Below, in pieces: positions 35,941 to 43,518 of a DNA stretch of 46,542 nt; the stretch's first letter is position 1, and each line of letters starts with the position of its first letter. The stretch is from an uncultured Bdellovibrionales bacterium (lineage in GTDB: Bacteria; Bdellovibrionota; Bdellovibrionia; Bdellovibrionales; JAMPXM01): positions 1 to 46,542 of the forward strand of contig CALBDW010000050.1 of the NCBI GenBank assembly GCA_937927435.1, read 5' to 3'. The notes beneath the pieces were generated by a model. It was not told the DNA's origin, ran no database searches, and was given only the letters and a program-made list of their open reading frames with translations. Made by a program: the position numbers and the translations under genes.

Positions 35941-36330
35941 GACTCTCCCCGTTCTTCCGGTTGCATTTTCGATAACCGACTTACACGAGGAAGGCAGTAA
36001 AAATTATTCAATACCGACATATCGCAAGGATCGAGGCATCTACATATTTTTAATTTATATCGAAGAAATCACATCTCTGTCTTCTCCTGTCAGAGCAGAA
36101 ATCAAACCTTTCCTGAGCTGCGCTTCCAAAAAGGAGAATGTACGCCCCATGGGAAAATGAAGATCATCAAATTTTGTTCACAAAACGAAAAGGAAGACGC
36201 AAAGAAAACTGCCGCTTTCGTATGCAGCGGCAGCCTGCCTCGGTCAGCGTCTGAATTCACGTTCGTTTCGAAAATTTAACAAGAGCGAGTCGCTAAGCCA
36301 CAGCCCGCGAGGGCCGCGTTGAATCGCCTC
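35941..36330. other. intergenic region between the transglycosylase and kinase genes
   Basis: 390 bases without a supported gene. The first half is AT-rich and should contain the kinase promoter on the minus strand. The second half holds the terminator at 36209-36233. A short plus-strand open frame (35879-36160) overlaps the kinase start and shows no recognisable product. Confidence 0.5.
36209..36233 (-). terminator. rho-independent terminator for the lytic transglycosylase gene
   Basis: A perfect 8-bp stem (36209-36216 with 36226-36233), nine-base loop, followed on the minus strand by TTTTCTTT. It lies about 100 bases after the stop codon at 36331. Confidence 0.7.
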
Positions 36331-37725
36331 TTAGTTCGACGAGACCTTAACGCCTGGTGATTTCTGCCGGAACGGCGGAACGCCGGATTTCACGAGCTTA
36401 CCCGTATTCGGATCGAACACACTGCGAGCGCATTTATACGCCCCCTCTAGCGTGTCAACGAGCTTCGGGACTCCCGGCAGAGTCACGTGTTGTACCACAC
36501 GCGCAATATGACGTTGAAGAACGCAAGCCTTAAACCAGATCCAGTTCAGGTTCCCGCCGTTCAAAGTTTTATAGTGGATCTTATCGTCCTTGGGGCTGTA
36601 TTTTCCCGACCAATAAAACGCTTCAATGAGTTCAGCAGGGCCGACGTTTTCCCAAGTTTCCGGCTTTTCAAGGTCTTTCTTATTCCACTTGTGATAATGC
36701 GCGAGCACGTCTACGGCTCGCGGACCAGCGTTGTACAGCCCGACGGCGAGCAGCCAGCCCGTGTTCATCGGATAGGCCTCGGTGTAACCCTTGTCACTGC
36801 AAACCCGCGCGAATTCCTCACCCGGACGGTAGAGATCGCGTTTTTTAAGTCCGGCGGGAACATGATTGACGTACAAGTTTCTCAGTTCGTTCGCCTTGGC
36901 CCCGATACCCTTGGCGACATCCGCGCAGTGATTCAAGAACGATACGGCCGCCTGGTAACGAACCTTCTGCATTGACGTCGGTCCGCTCGGGAACCCCTTT
37001 ACGACGCTTTCATACTTGATGTTCTGGAAATGAACTTTCTCGAGTCGATAGGCGGGCAGGCCATTGAGACGCGTTTTCGCGATCTCGTAGAAGGGCCTAA
37101 TCAAGCCCGGCGATAGATCGCTGCATTTCACGTTCGCGGGCCATTTCATTTCGTCTTTGATTTTTTTCGACTGCTTGTTGGCCCAATTGCACCATTCGAC
37201 AAGATTCACTTGGCCAATTCCGCAGGAGAAATTTCCGCCATCGTCCTCGATTCCAAGCGTCGCAAAGAGCGACTCCTGCATCAGAGCGCCCGTCAATACA
37301 TGGGCCGGCATCTTATTGGCGCGGCTGGCAGCGTAAACGGCCTTAACTTTGAGCTCGCTTTGATCCATCGCTTTCACACGCATCCAAGCGATCTGAACCG
37401 TGCCGGCCGAGAAAGTCCCGGGACTCAACTCTTCCCGCCTCATGATTTCAAGAGACCGGCAATAGTTCTGCGCCACTTTGTTTTTCTGCCAGTAGGCGAG
37501 TTCACTCTCGCTTATGCCTTCAGGCCATTCAGTTTGCGGATCTGCGACATTCGTCAGGTCAAAGCAGGGCCGGTCAGGCAGTCTCGGGATGACTTCTTCG
37601 ATACAAGCCAACGGTGGTTGCGACCAGTCCGTCGAAGCCGAAACGGATCCGGCCGAGCCTGTTAAGACCAAAGCGCTTAAAACCTGAAATCGTAGCCACG
37701 ATTTCGCGATAGGACGGACTTTCAT
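36331..37725 (-). CDS. exported lytic transglycosylase-like protein (SLT fold)
   Basis: A 464-aa protein with a signal peptide (MKVRPIAKSWLRFQ to GSVSAS). The lysozyme-like core has the catalytic-type glutamate E151 in GALMQESLFA, a following GNFSCGIGQVNLVEWC segment corresponding to the GxxQ motif, and GLYNAGPRAVD about 170 residues later, matching the family Tyr-Asn-Ala-Gly motif. The long spacing and many cysteines are unusual for Slt enzymes. The start ATG 37725 has AAGGAGA four bases upstream; the open frame to 37815 lacks support. It probably cuts or remodels peptidoglycan in the periplasm. A hairpin (37752-37768) sits just before the ribosome-binding site. Confidence 0.8.
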   Translation of the reverse strand: MKVRPIAKSWLRFQVLSALVLTGSAGSVSASTDWSQPPLACIEEVIPRLPDRPCFDLTNVADPQTEWPEGISESELAYWQKNKVAQNYCRSLEIMRREELSPGTFSAGTVQIAWMRVKAMDQSELKVKAVYAASRANKMPAHVLTGALMQESLFATLGIEDDGGNFSCGIGQVNLVEWCNWANKQSKKIKDEMKWPANVKCSDLSPGLIRPFYEIAKTRLNGLPAYRLEKVHFQNIKYESVVKGFPSGPTSMQKVRYQAAVSFLNHCADVAKGIGAKANELRNLYVNHVPAGLKKRDLYRPGEEFARVCSDKGYTEAYPMNTGWLLAVGLYNAGPRAVDVLAHYHKWNKKDLEKPETWENVGPAELIEAFYWSGKYSPKDDKIHYKTLNGGNLNWIWFKACVLQRHIARVVQHVTLPGVPKLVDTLEGAYKCARSVFDPNTGKLVKSGVPPFRQKSPGVKVSSN

Positions 37726-37751
37726 GATCTCTCCTTCGCGGTGCCTTTTTT

Positions 37752-37768
37752 CGGCTCTCTCTGAGCCG
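37752..37768 (-). promoter_or_regulatory. 5'-UTR hairpin upstream of the transglycosylase
   Basis: CGGCTC (37752-37757) and GAGCCG (37763-37768) form a perfect 6-bp stem with a five-base loop. On the minus strand it is followed by A6 and ends about 15 bases before the AAGGAGA site. It may affect translation; no regulatory family is recognised. Confidence 0.3.
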
Positions 37769-37918
37769 GGGCAAAATTCCAATTTAAGAGAGGCCTGCAA
37801 ATATCGGACACGCATTCAAACAGGCTGTCCAGATCCAGAGAGCGCGAACACCGCCCAACGGCCGTTCCCTATGCCTCTCCCAGTGACAAAAATCGGATCC
37901 ATCTAGACCTTCTTCGGG

Positions 37919-37950
37919 CTACGGGACTTTACGTCCGTAGGGAAAAGCCC
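37919..37950 (+). promoter_or_regulatory. leader hairpins upstream of the CxxCH lipoprotein gene
   Basis: CTACG-GGAC (37919-37927) pairs with GTCC-GTAG (37933-37940) through eight base pairs and one bulged G. A small GGG-AAAA-GCCC hairpin follows at once. They end 13 bases before an ATG that lacks a clear ribosome-binding site. Confidence 0.3.
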
Positions 37951-37963
37951 TTACGATTCTCTC

Positions 37964-38449
37964 ATGACGAAGCCTTCATTCCGCCCGAAAAGCCCGCTGG
38001 CACGGCTTGCAACCTGTGCACTGTTCTTAACGGTTCTCCTTTTCACCGCCTGCCAAAAGCAAGAGTCCATTGAGCCCACGTTTTCGTCGATTTGGGAACA
38101 CAGGCTTTCCAAAAGCTGCGCGAATTGCCATCAACCCGGAGCCCAAGCGGATCAAGCGAATGTTCATATCGACTTCAGGGATAAACTCGCCGCCTATAAC
38201 GGCCTTCTCGCCAGCTACGTGAAAGGTCTGACGGGCTCTACCACCTGCAACAGCGTGAAACTCGTAACCGGCGGTTTTCCTGAACAGTCTTATCTCGTCG
38301 GCATCTTGGTCTCGGCGTACAACAAAAATAACTTCGCAGGACAGATTGGCTGCCAACCCATCAACGACCATATCGAAGGCCAATACGCATCGCCCGCGGA
38401 ACAAGAAGCGATTCTCAACTGGATTCTGAGCGGAGCTCCTTACAATTGA
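37964..38449 (+). CDS. lipoprotein with a single CxxCH heme-type motif
   Basis: A 161-aa lipoprotein (lipobox LFTAC, C30). One CANCH motif (C52, C55, H56) in a KSCANCHQPGAQ context looks like the heme-binding site of a cytochrome-c-like domain, as in the large family of exported proteins that begin with a CxxCH and end with an NWILSGA-type helix. Two more cysteines (TTCNS, GCQP) could form a disulfide. No distal Met is obvious, so an electron-transfer role is uncertain. The ATG at 37964 has no strong ribosome-binding site. It is divergent from the transglycosylase and abuts a convergent gene. Confidence 0.7.
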   Translation: MTKPSFRPKSPLARLATCALFLTVLLFTACQKQESIEPTFSSIWEHRLSKSCANCHQPGAQADQANVHIDFRDKLAAYNGLLASYVKGLTGSTTCNSVKLVTGGFPEQSYLVGILVSAYNKNNFAGQIGCQPINDHIEGQYASPAEQEAILNWILSGAPYN

Positions 38450-39001
38450 TCAAAGCGACTCGCGCGGTGGAATTTGGAATTCGGGAGGCAATTGCCCGTT
38501 CGGGGGTCTCAATACATAGCACATTCCGCCGAACATAACCCGGTCATAGAGCAAAGTCACAGGGCTCACGGGAAGCGGAAGCTCGTTCTCGGAAAAAATC
38601 GCGAAAAGCGGCATCTCGACGTAATCACGAACCGGCGAGCCGATGAACAACATACGGTACCCTGTATGCGTGTGTGAGATATCGCCGCGATAAACCATCG
38701 TATCGCCGCACCAAAACCACATGAACATCTGGCAGGCGCCTCGAAGCCTCGGCTCGAGACAAAATGTGAAAGCCAGCGAACAAGAGATCGGCGGCGTCAG
38801 ATAAAGGGTTTGAAGCGTGCATTGCCCGAACCAAGAAGCACGGCGATCGATCCCGTGGTCGTCCAGATCGCCGTTATCGAAAAGTTCCACCGCTCCCCGC
38901 CGCGCCTTTTCAGCGGGCAGGGCTTCGAACGGCGCACACCCCGACAGCCCCGCCCACATAACCATAACCGCGGAGAAAACAGCCAGTGAGCGGTGAAACA
39001 T
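38450..39001 (-). CDS. lipoprotein of unknown function
   Basis: A 183-aa lipoprotein (lipobox LSGC, C22). The mature part is rich in aromatic residues and cysteine (WFGQCTLQTLYLTPPISC, CLEPRLRGACQMFMWFWCG, GGMCYVLRPP), with seven or so cysteines that suggest disulfides. The start is ATG 39001, seven bases after the stop of the upstream gene; AAGAGA lies close by. The open frame to 39106 overlaps that gene. No family is recognised. Co-transcription with the secreted protein at 39009-39530 suggests a shared envelope function. Confidence 0.7.
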   Translation of the reverse strand: MFHRSLAVFSAVMVMWAGLSGCAPFEALPAEKARRGAVELFDNGDLDDHGIDRRASWFGQCTLQTLYLTPPISCSLAFTFCLEPRLRGACQMFMWFWCGDTMVYRGDISHTHTGYRMLFIGSPVRDYVEMPLFAIFSENELPLPVSPVTLLYDRVMFGGMCYVLRPPNGQLPPEFQIPPRESL

Positions 39002-39008
39002 AGATCTC

Positions 39009-39530
39009 TTAATTCTTCTCGAGCAAGAACTTACGGTAATAGTTGTATTTGAACGTTCCCGTTTCGCCTTGCAGGGTGTGCATGTAATACCACTTATCAC
39101 CATCACGAAGGAGTTCGTGATCTTCGCGACGATAAATCGTCACATCGGCAAACATTTGCAACGATTCTTGCGTGTATGAGAAACCGTTTTCGTCGATACG
39201 GTTCACTCTTTGAATCCAGCGCGAACCGAGGGCATCGGTCATATCTCGCTCGGTGATATCAAACGCTACGCGCGAATACGGCATGATCTCTTCAAGCCGG
39301 AGTGACTGCTGCCCGACCGGCTGGCTGATGATAATCTCTCCGCGTACGGGGATCGGGCCCGTCGATTCAACCAAGCACGAAGGCGCGTTTTCGGGCTTAC
39401 CGTTATTCAAACATTCGATATTTTGAACCACTCTGTAACGGCCGGCTAAGTTATATTTATCGACCTGCGCCTGGCTTGTCAGAGCCGTTCCAAAGACAGC
39501 AAGAAATAAAGCGAGCGGAACTATTCTCAT
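39009..39530 (-). CDS. secreted protein of unknown function
   Basis: A 173-aa protein with a signal peptide (MRIVPLALFLAVFG to SQAQ). The mature domain is beta-rich and looks like a small barrel or lipocalin-like fold by its strand pattern (LAGRYRVVQNIECL, GEIIISQPVG, DVTIYRREDHELLRD, GTFKYNYYRKFLL), with one Cys pair (IECLNNG, SCLVE). I recognise no family. The ATG at 39530 has AGGAGG six bases upstream. It is first of a two-gene unit with the Cys-rich lipoprotein. Confidence 0.75.
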   Translation of the reverse strand: MRIVPLALFLAVFGTALTSQAQVDKYNLAGRYRVVQNIECLNNGKPENAPSCLVESTGPIPVRGEIIISQPVGQQSLRLEEIMPYSRVAFDITERDMTDALGSRWIQRVNRIDENGFSYTQESLQMFADVTIYRREDHELLRDGDKWYYMHTLQGETGTFKYNYYRKFLLEKN

Positions 39531-39719
39531 TTTCAACCTCCTACGGAAGCCGGATTCAAAGAGTTAAACCCGGCTCATTGACAACGGCGGTACGGTATCT
39601 TTGCCGCCGCGGCACTGTAAACCGATTCGGTCTATGATGAGCTAAAGCGCCTCAAGACCCGCTCAATTTTAAAAAAGATTGCGAATTCAACATTAATGAA
39701 TTCAATATAAAAACATTCT

Positions 39720-42700
39720 TCATTCAAGCGCCGCCGCCAAGGTGGATACCTGATGGAAAAGATCGGGCCTTTCCGCCTTCAGCCGAGTCCCAACAGACGA
39801 CCGCAAGTGCTCGCCCGGTTTCGCCGGAACCTTTAGGATTTTCGCCCTCATTCCTTCAAGTAGAATCCGAAGTTTCAAATTCTGCATATCCAAAACGGGG
39901 TCCGAAACCTTTTGCGCTTCGTAAGCGGCAATGCAGTTATCGACGAACCCGCTCACTCTCTCGACATCATCCTGCTTGTAAACGTCCGGATATAAAACCG
40001 CGTGAGCCAAGAAATTCGCCGCCGTCCGATACACGAGCTTTCCGATATATTGCCCCGTTTCGCCGAACTCGGAAGTCAGTCTCAAAGCCTCACGCATTTC
40101 CTCTGCGGCCCGAGCGGATTCGCCGCGCACCGACTCAATCTCCGCGATTTGGTTATGGATCTGGATCCGAGCTTCCATCCAATTGGCGACCAGGTTCCGT
40201 GATTTTTCCAAGCGGTCCAGCCGAGCCCTTAAAGCCGAAAGCCGGTCTTCCGGCGAGCCGGTTTGCGCAAGTAACCCATAGCCGACGATTTCGATCCGAA
40301 GAGGCTCAAAATCAACTAAGCGTTCTTTTGACGCTTTCAGCGGGCGGAGTTTTTCGCTGAACTTAAGCGCCGTCAAAAGCCTTCCCCTCGCTTCAGCTTC
40401 CCGACCGAGTTTGAGAAGAACATAGCCATAGGCCAAATTCGCTTTCGCGAGATTGACGTCCCCCGTGATCCGGCGTTCGCTCAATAAACGCGAGTAAATC
40501 GCCTCGGCTTCTTTGAACTCGCCGGCGGTTGCAAGATAAAAAGCCCGACGTTCTTCAAAAGGGGTCGCACGCGAGTTTTCCGCAATCGAACCCAGTTCAC
40601 TCGCTGCCAAATCGGGCTGGTGTGCATAGGCCAATGAACGCGCGTAAAGAAACTCAAAACGCGCTTTTTCGTCGTCCGAAATGAATCCGTAGGTCTTCCG
40701 AAGGGAAAAGAATCTCACCGCCTGGCCGTGATTCTGAACGCGTTGGTGAAGAATGCCGAGATTCATCAAAGCCGACGCTCGAATCCGGGGATTATCCCAG
40801 GCGAGATCATAAGCCAGAAGCAAGGAACGATGGGCTTTCTGGAGATACTTGGAATCAAAGTCAAGCCCCCGCGCCGTCCGGAAAAGTTTCTCCATGTAAG
40901 CGTAGCCGAGCGCAAGGTACCTCATCGCTGAGTCGCGTCCGTCGACTATCGCTTCGAGTTTTCCAATTGCACGGTCCAACCGATCATCGTTGCCGGAAGC
41001 GTCGTCGAAAATGTCGATCACCGCTTCAACGAATTTCAAATTGTCGGTGACCAATTTACGGCGGCTTAAGTCTTCGTAATCCCTTAAAAGGTCAGCCCGC
41101 CGGCCTTGCTCCAATCGCGCCCGGATGAAGCCATAGTGCGATTCGAGATCGTCTGTGAATGAAAGCGACTCGTAAAAGTAGTTATCAGCCAGGAGCCATT
41201 CGCCACGGTCAAGATGCAGATAGGCTTGTGAAAGGGAATTATCGGCAAATGCTTCCCGTGCGTAGGCAAACTCGGTATCTCCGGGGACCGTAAAGCGCAA
41301 CCAGTTGCGCGCGACGACGCCCAGATATTTGACTTCCGCGGCCTCGGTGAAATTGACTACCACCCTCGTATAAAGCGCCCGGCGCACGAAATAATTATCA
41401 CGCGTTTCACTAAACAACTTGCTGAGTTCGCCGAAAGCCTTTGTCTTCGCATTCTCGTCCGAAGCGGAAGTCATCCTGAGTGACGCGATCTCAGCCTGAA
41501 AGAGAACGACGATTTCGTTTGCGGGATTTGTTTTCCACATCTCACCGATCACTTTGATTCGTTCTTCAGGCGATGGCGAAACGGAATGCGTGTCTTTAAG
41601 GAAGTAAAAGGCGTAATAGAGGCGCGACTGCGCGTCCAGCTCAGGCGCCGTTAAAAGCACGCGGTACGCTTTTTGAAGCGCCTGAAAGTCGGCTCCTCGT
41701 TTTCCCGCGTAAAGAGAGCGAGCCAAACCGAAGTGCAGGTAGCGCTCCAAAGGCCTCACGGCCCCCCTCCAGTCCACACGATTGAGCAAAGCCTTGGCAG
41801 CGCCCACATCACCGAGACTCCACTTCAGGTGCGCGAGGAAAAGTTCTTTGCGAATGCCTTTTCCCTGCTTAACTTTTGAAACGCGTTTTTCAAGATCGGC
41901 GATCGCCGCGCGGAATTCGCGACTCAGTTCTCCGGGCGGCTGGGAATTCTTAAGTTCCCTCGCTTTCAGATAGGCCTCAAGAAGCGAATAAAACGGAATA
42001 TCCGAATCCCGCGCCCCTTGATTTAAATAGAAGAGCGCGGCGGAAACGTCGTCGGCCAAGATGTGCTCGGAAAGCATTCGTTCAAAATACGCACCGGTGG
42101 CGACACCGCCCCTGAAACGGTACTGAAGAGCATTCAGGAAGAGAATCCGGTCTTGGTAGGAACGGCTCGTGTCAATCGCATTCAAAATCCTTTTCTCGTC
42201 CCATTTTTCCGGCACGATCCCGTTAACAGGCGCGTTGTAGACGTCAAGGGACCCCTCAAAAGCGCACGTGATGACAAGCCGGTCCACGGCCACCCGCGGG
42301 AAACCGCAACTCGTTTCAACTGAGGTCAATTGTTCAGGCAAAACGCCTTTTGACAGCTCGCCAGCCTTGAAAACTTTCTTCAAAGGAAGCCGGAAGATTA
42401 CGCCGTTATCCGCGCCGTCAATCGTCTGGTCTTCGTTGGTGTCGTTTAAGAAATGGCTGAAATAGAGATACTCCTCGTCTGGCGAAACTGTCGGAAACGC
42501 GGAAAAACCGGGCAAGGCGAAACGGGCGATCTGAGACTCCCCTGACTCGAGATCTTTAACGACGATCCGCCGACTCCGCCCACTACCCGCTCTGGCCTGC
42601 TCTCCAGCCCAATCCAAATAGACGAGATAACGCCCGCCCGACCGCATAAACGGCGACCAGACTCGGCCTTCCGCAAGAACTGTTCGTTCTCCGCTCGAAA

Positions 42701-43238
42701 GGTTCTCGCTAACGATGCGCGCGCTTCGTCCGTCGAAATCGCGCTCAACATAGCCGAGAACGTTAGCCGAAACCCAAAACGGATGGGAGCGCTGAACCGA
42801 TGATTCGGCCCTCATCAAGCAGCGAACTTCGTTGTCCTTCGCCGTCTTCCCATGAAATGGCGGCTGCGGAGGACGGACATAGCAAATATCCCCTCGCGCG
42901 TTGAACTTAAAGTAAGTGAACGCGATCCGACCGTCGGGTCCAGCAACAGCCTCATCGGCGTCGGCGTTCGAGGGCAGGAGCGCCGTCGTTTCGCCGGTCG
43001 TGAGGTCTTGAAGCCGGATTCCCGAAATAAGTCCGGACTTTTCCGTGAACACGAGAACGCGTCCTCCAGGAAGGATATCGCCGTTAAATTGGTCGTCGGG
43101 GCCCACTGTGATCTTTTCGAGCGGAACCAGTTTTTCCAATTCGCGAATCCGGGCTTGAACCTGATTTTCCTGAGCCTTCGCAGAGAAATCGGGAGCAAGG
43201 AAAAGAGCGATCAGCATTAAAAACGCATTTTTTCTCAT
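39720..43238 (-). CDS. large exported protein with beta-propeller-like N-terminus and TPR-like repeats
   Basis: A 1172-aa protein with a signal peptide (MRKNAFLMLIALFL to SAKAQ). Residues about 30-350 hold repeated blade-like segments with DGRIAFTYF, SGGRYLVYLDWAG, DLESGESQIARF and PDEEYLYFSHF, as in TolB-type propellers. The remaining 800 residues are helical pairs with TPR character (LDRAIGKLEAI, ALMNLGILHQRV, EARGRLLTALKFSEKL). It is probably a periplasmic or outer-membrane-associated scaffold. The start is ATG 43238, ten bases after the upstream lipoprotein stop, with AAGAG upstream. It is last in the operon 46504-39720. The function is unknown. Confidence 0.75.
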   Translation of the reverse strand: MRKNAFLMLIALFLAPDFSAKAQENQVQARIRELEKLVPLEKITVGPDDQFNGDILPGGRVLVFTEKSGLISGIRLQDLTTGETTALLPSNADADEAVAGPDGRIAFTYFKFNARGDICYVRPPQPPFHGKTAKDNEVRCLMRAESSVQRSHPFWVSANVLGYVERDFDGRSARIVSENLSSGERTVLAEGRVWSPFMRSGGRYLVYLDWAGEQARAGSGRSRRIVVKDLESGESQIARFALPGFSAFPTVSPDEEYLYFSHFLNDTNEDQTIDGADNGVIFRLPLKKVFKAGELSKGVLPEQLTSVETSCGFPRVAVDRLVITCAFEGSLDVYNAPVNGIVPEKWDEKRILNAIDTSRSYQDRILFLNALQYRFRGGVATGAYFERMLSEHILADDVSAALFYLNQGARDSDIPFYSLLEAYLKARELKNSQPPGELSREFRAAIADLEKRVSKVKQGKGIRKELFLAHLKWSLGDVGAAKALLNRVDWRGAVRPLERYLHFGLARSLYAGKRGADFQALQKAYRVLLTAPELDAQSRLYYAFYFLKDTHSVSPSPEERIKVIGEMWKTNPANEIVVLFQAEIASLRMTSASDENAKTKAFGELSKLFSETRDNYFVRRALYTRVVVNFTEAAEVKYLGVVARNWLRFTVPGDTEFAYAREAFADNSLSQAYLHLDRGEWLLADNYFYESLSFTDDLESHYGFIRARLEQGRRADLLRDYEDLSRRKLVTDNLKFVEAVIDIFDDASGNDDRLDRAIGKLEAIVDGRDSAMRYLALGYAYMEKLFRTARGLDFDSKYLQKAHRSLLLAYDLAWDNPRIRASALMNLGILHQRVQNHGQAVRFFSLRKTYGFISDDEKARFEFLYARSLAYAHQPDLAASELGSIAENSRATPFEERRAFYLATAGEFKEAEAIYSRLLSERRITGDVNLAKANLAYGYVLLKLGREAEARGRLLTALKFSEKLRPLKASKERLVDFEPLRIEIVGYGLLAQTGSPEDRLSALRARLDRLEKSRNLVANWMEARIQIHNQIAEIESVRGESARAAEEMREALRLTSEFGETGQYIGKLVYRTAANFLAHAVLYPDVYKQDDVERVSGFVDNCIAAYEAQKVSDPVLDMQNLKLRILLEGMRAKILKVPAKPGEHLRSSVGTRLKAERPDLFHQVSTLAAALE

Positions 43239-43248
43239 GACCGAACTC

Positions 43249-43518
43249 TTATCTCGTGTCTTCGGAATTCGTGACAAGCGAGCCGTTTAGAACGTTGTAG
43301 AGACTTTCGCGTTTCTTGCTCATCGGGACCTTTGAGAACGGCGTCGGCCCGTGCGCTTTCGACTTTTTAAGAATCTCACTCTCAAAATCCGGCCATTCAC
43401 CCGCCGCTTCATCTTCGAGAATCGTTTGCCGGTCAATGACGTACACTTTGGGCGCGCATGCACCGAGAAACGGCAGAAAAACGAAACACCACAAGTAAAC
43501 AAACCGTCGATGCGTCAT
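43249..43518 (-). CDS. small lipoprotein
   Basis: An 89-aa lipoprotein (lipobox LGAC, C21) with a short, charged mature region and no recognised domain. Its ATG overlaps the end of the AsmA-like gene by four bases (ATGA), and its stop is ten bases before the propeller-TPR protein start. It is therefore an intrinsic member of the four-gene unit and may anchor or couple the large proteins to a membrane. Confidence 0.75.
   Translation of the reverse strand: MTHRRFVYLWCFVFLPFLGACAPKVYVIDRQTILEDEAAGEWPDFESEILKKSKAHGPTPFSKVPMSKKRESLYNVLNGSLVTNSEDTR

Noticed and set aside
39585..39609. CGGCGG/CCGCCG inverted repeat after the propeller-TPR gene as a terminator
   Set aside because: The loop is 13 bases, and no T-tract follows on the minus strand.
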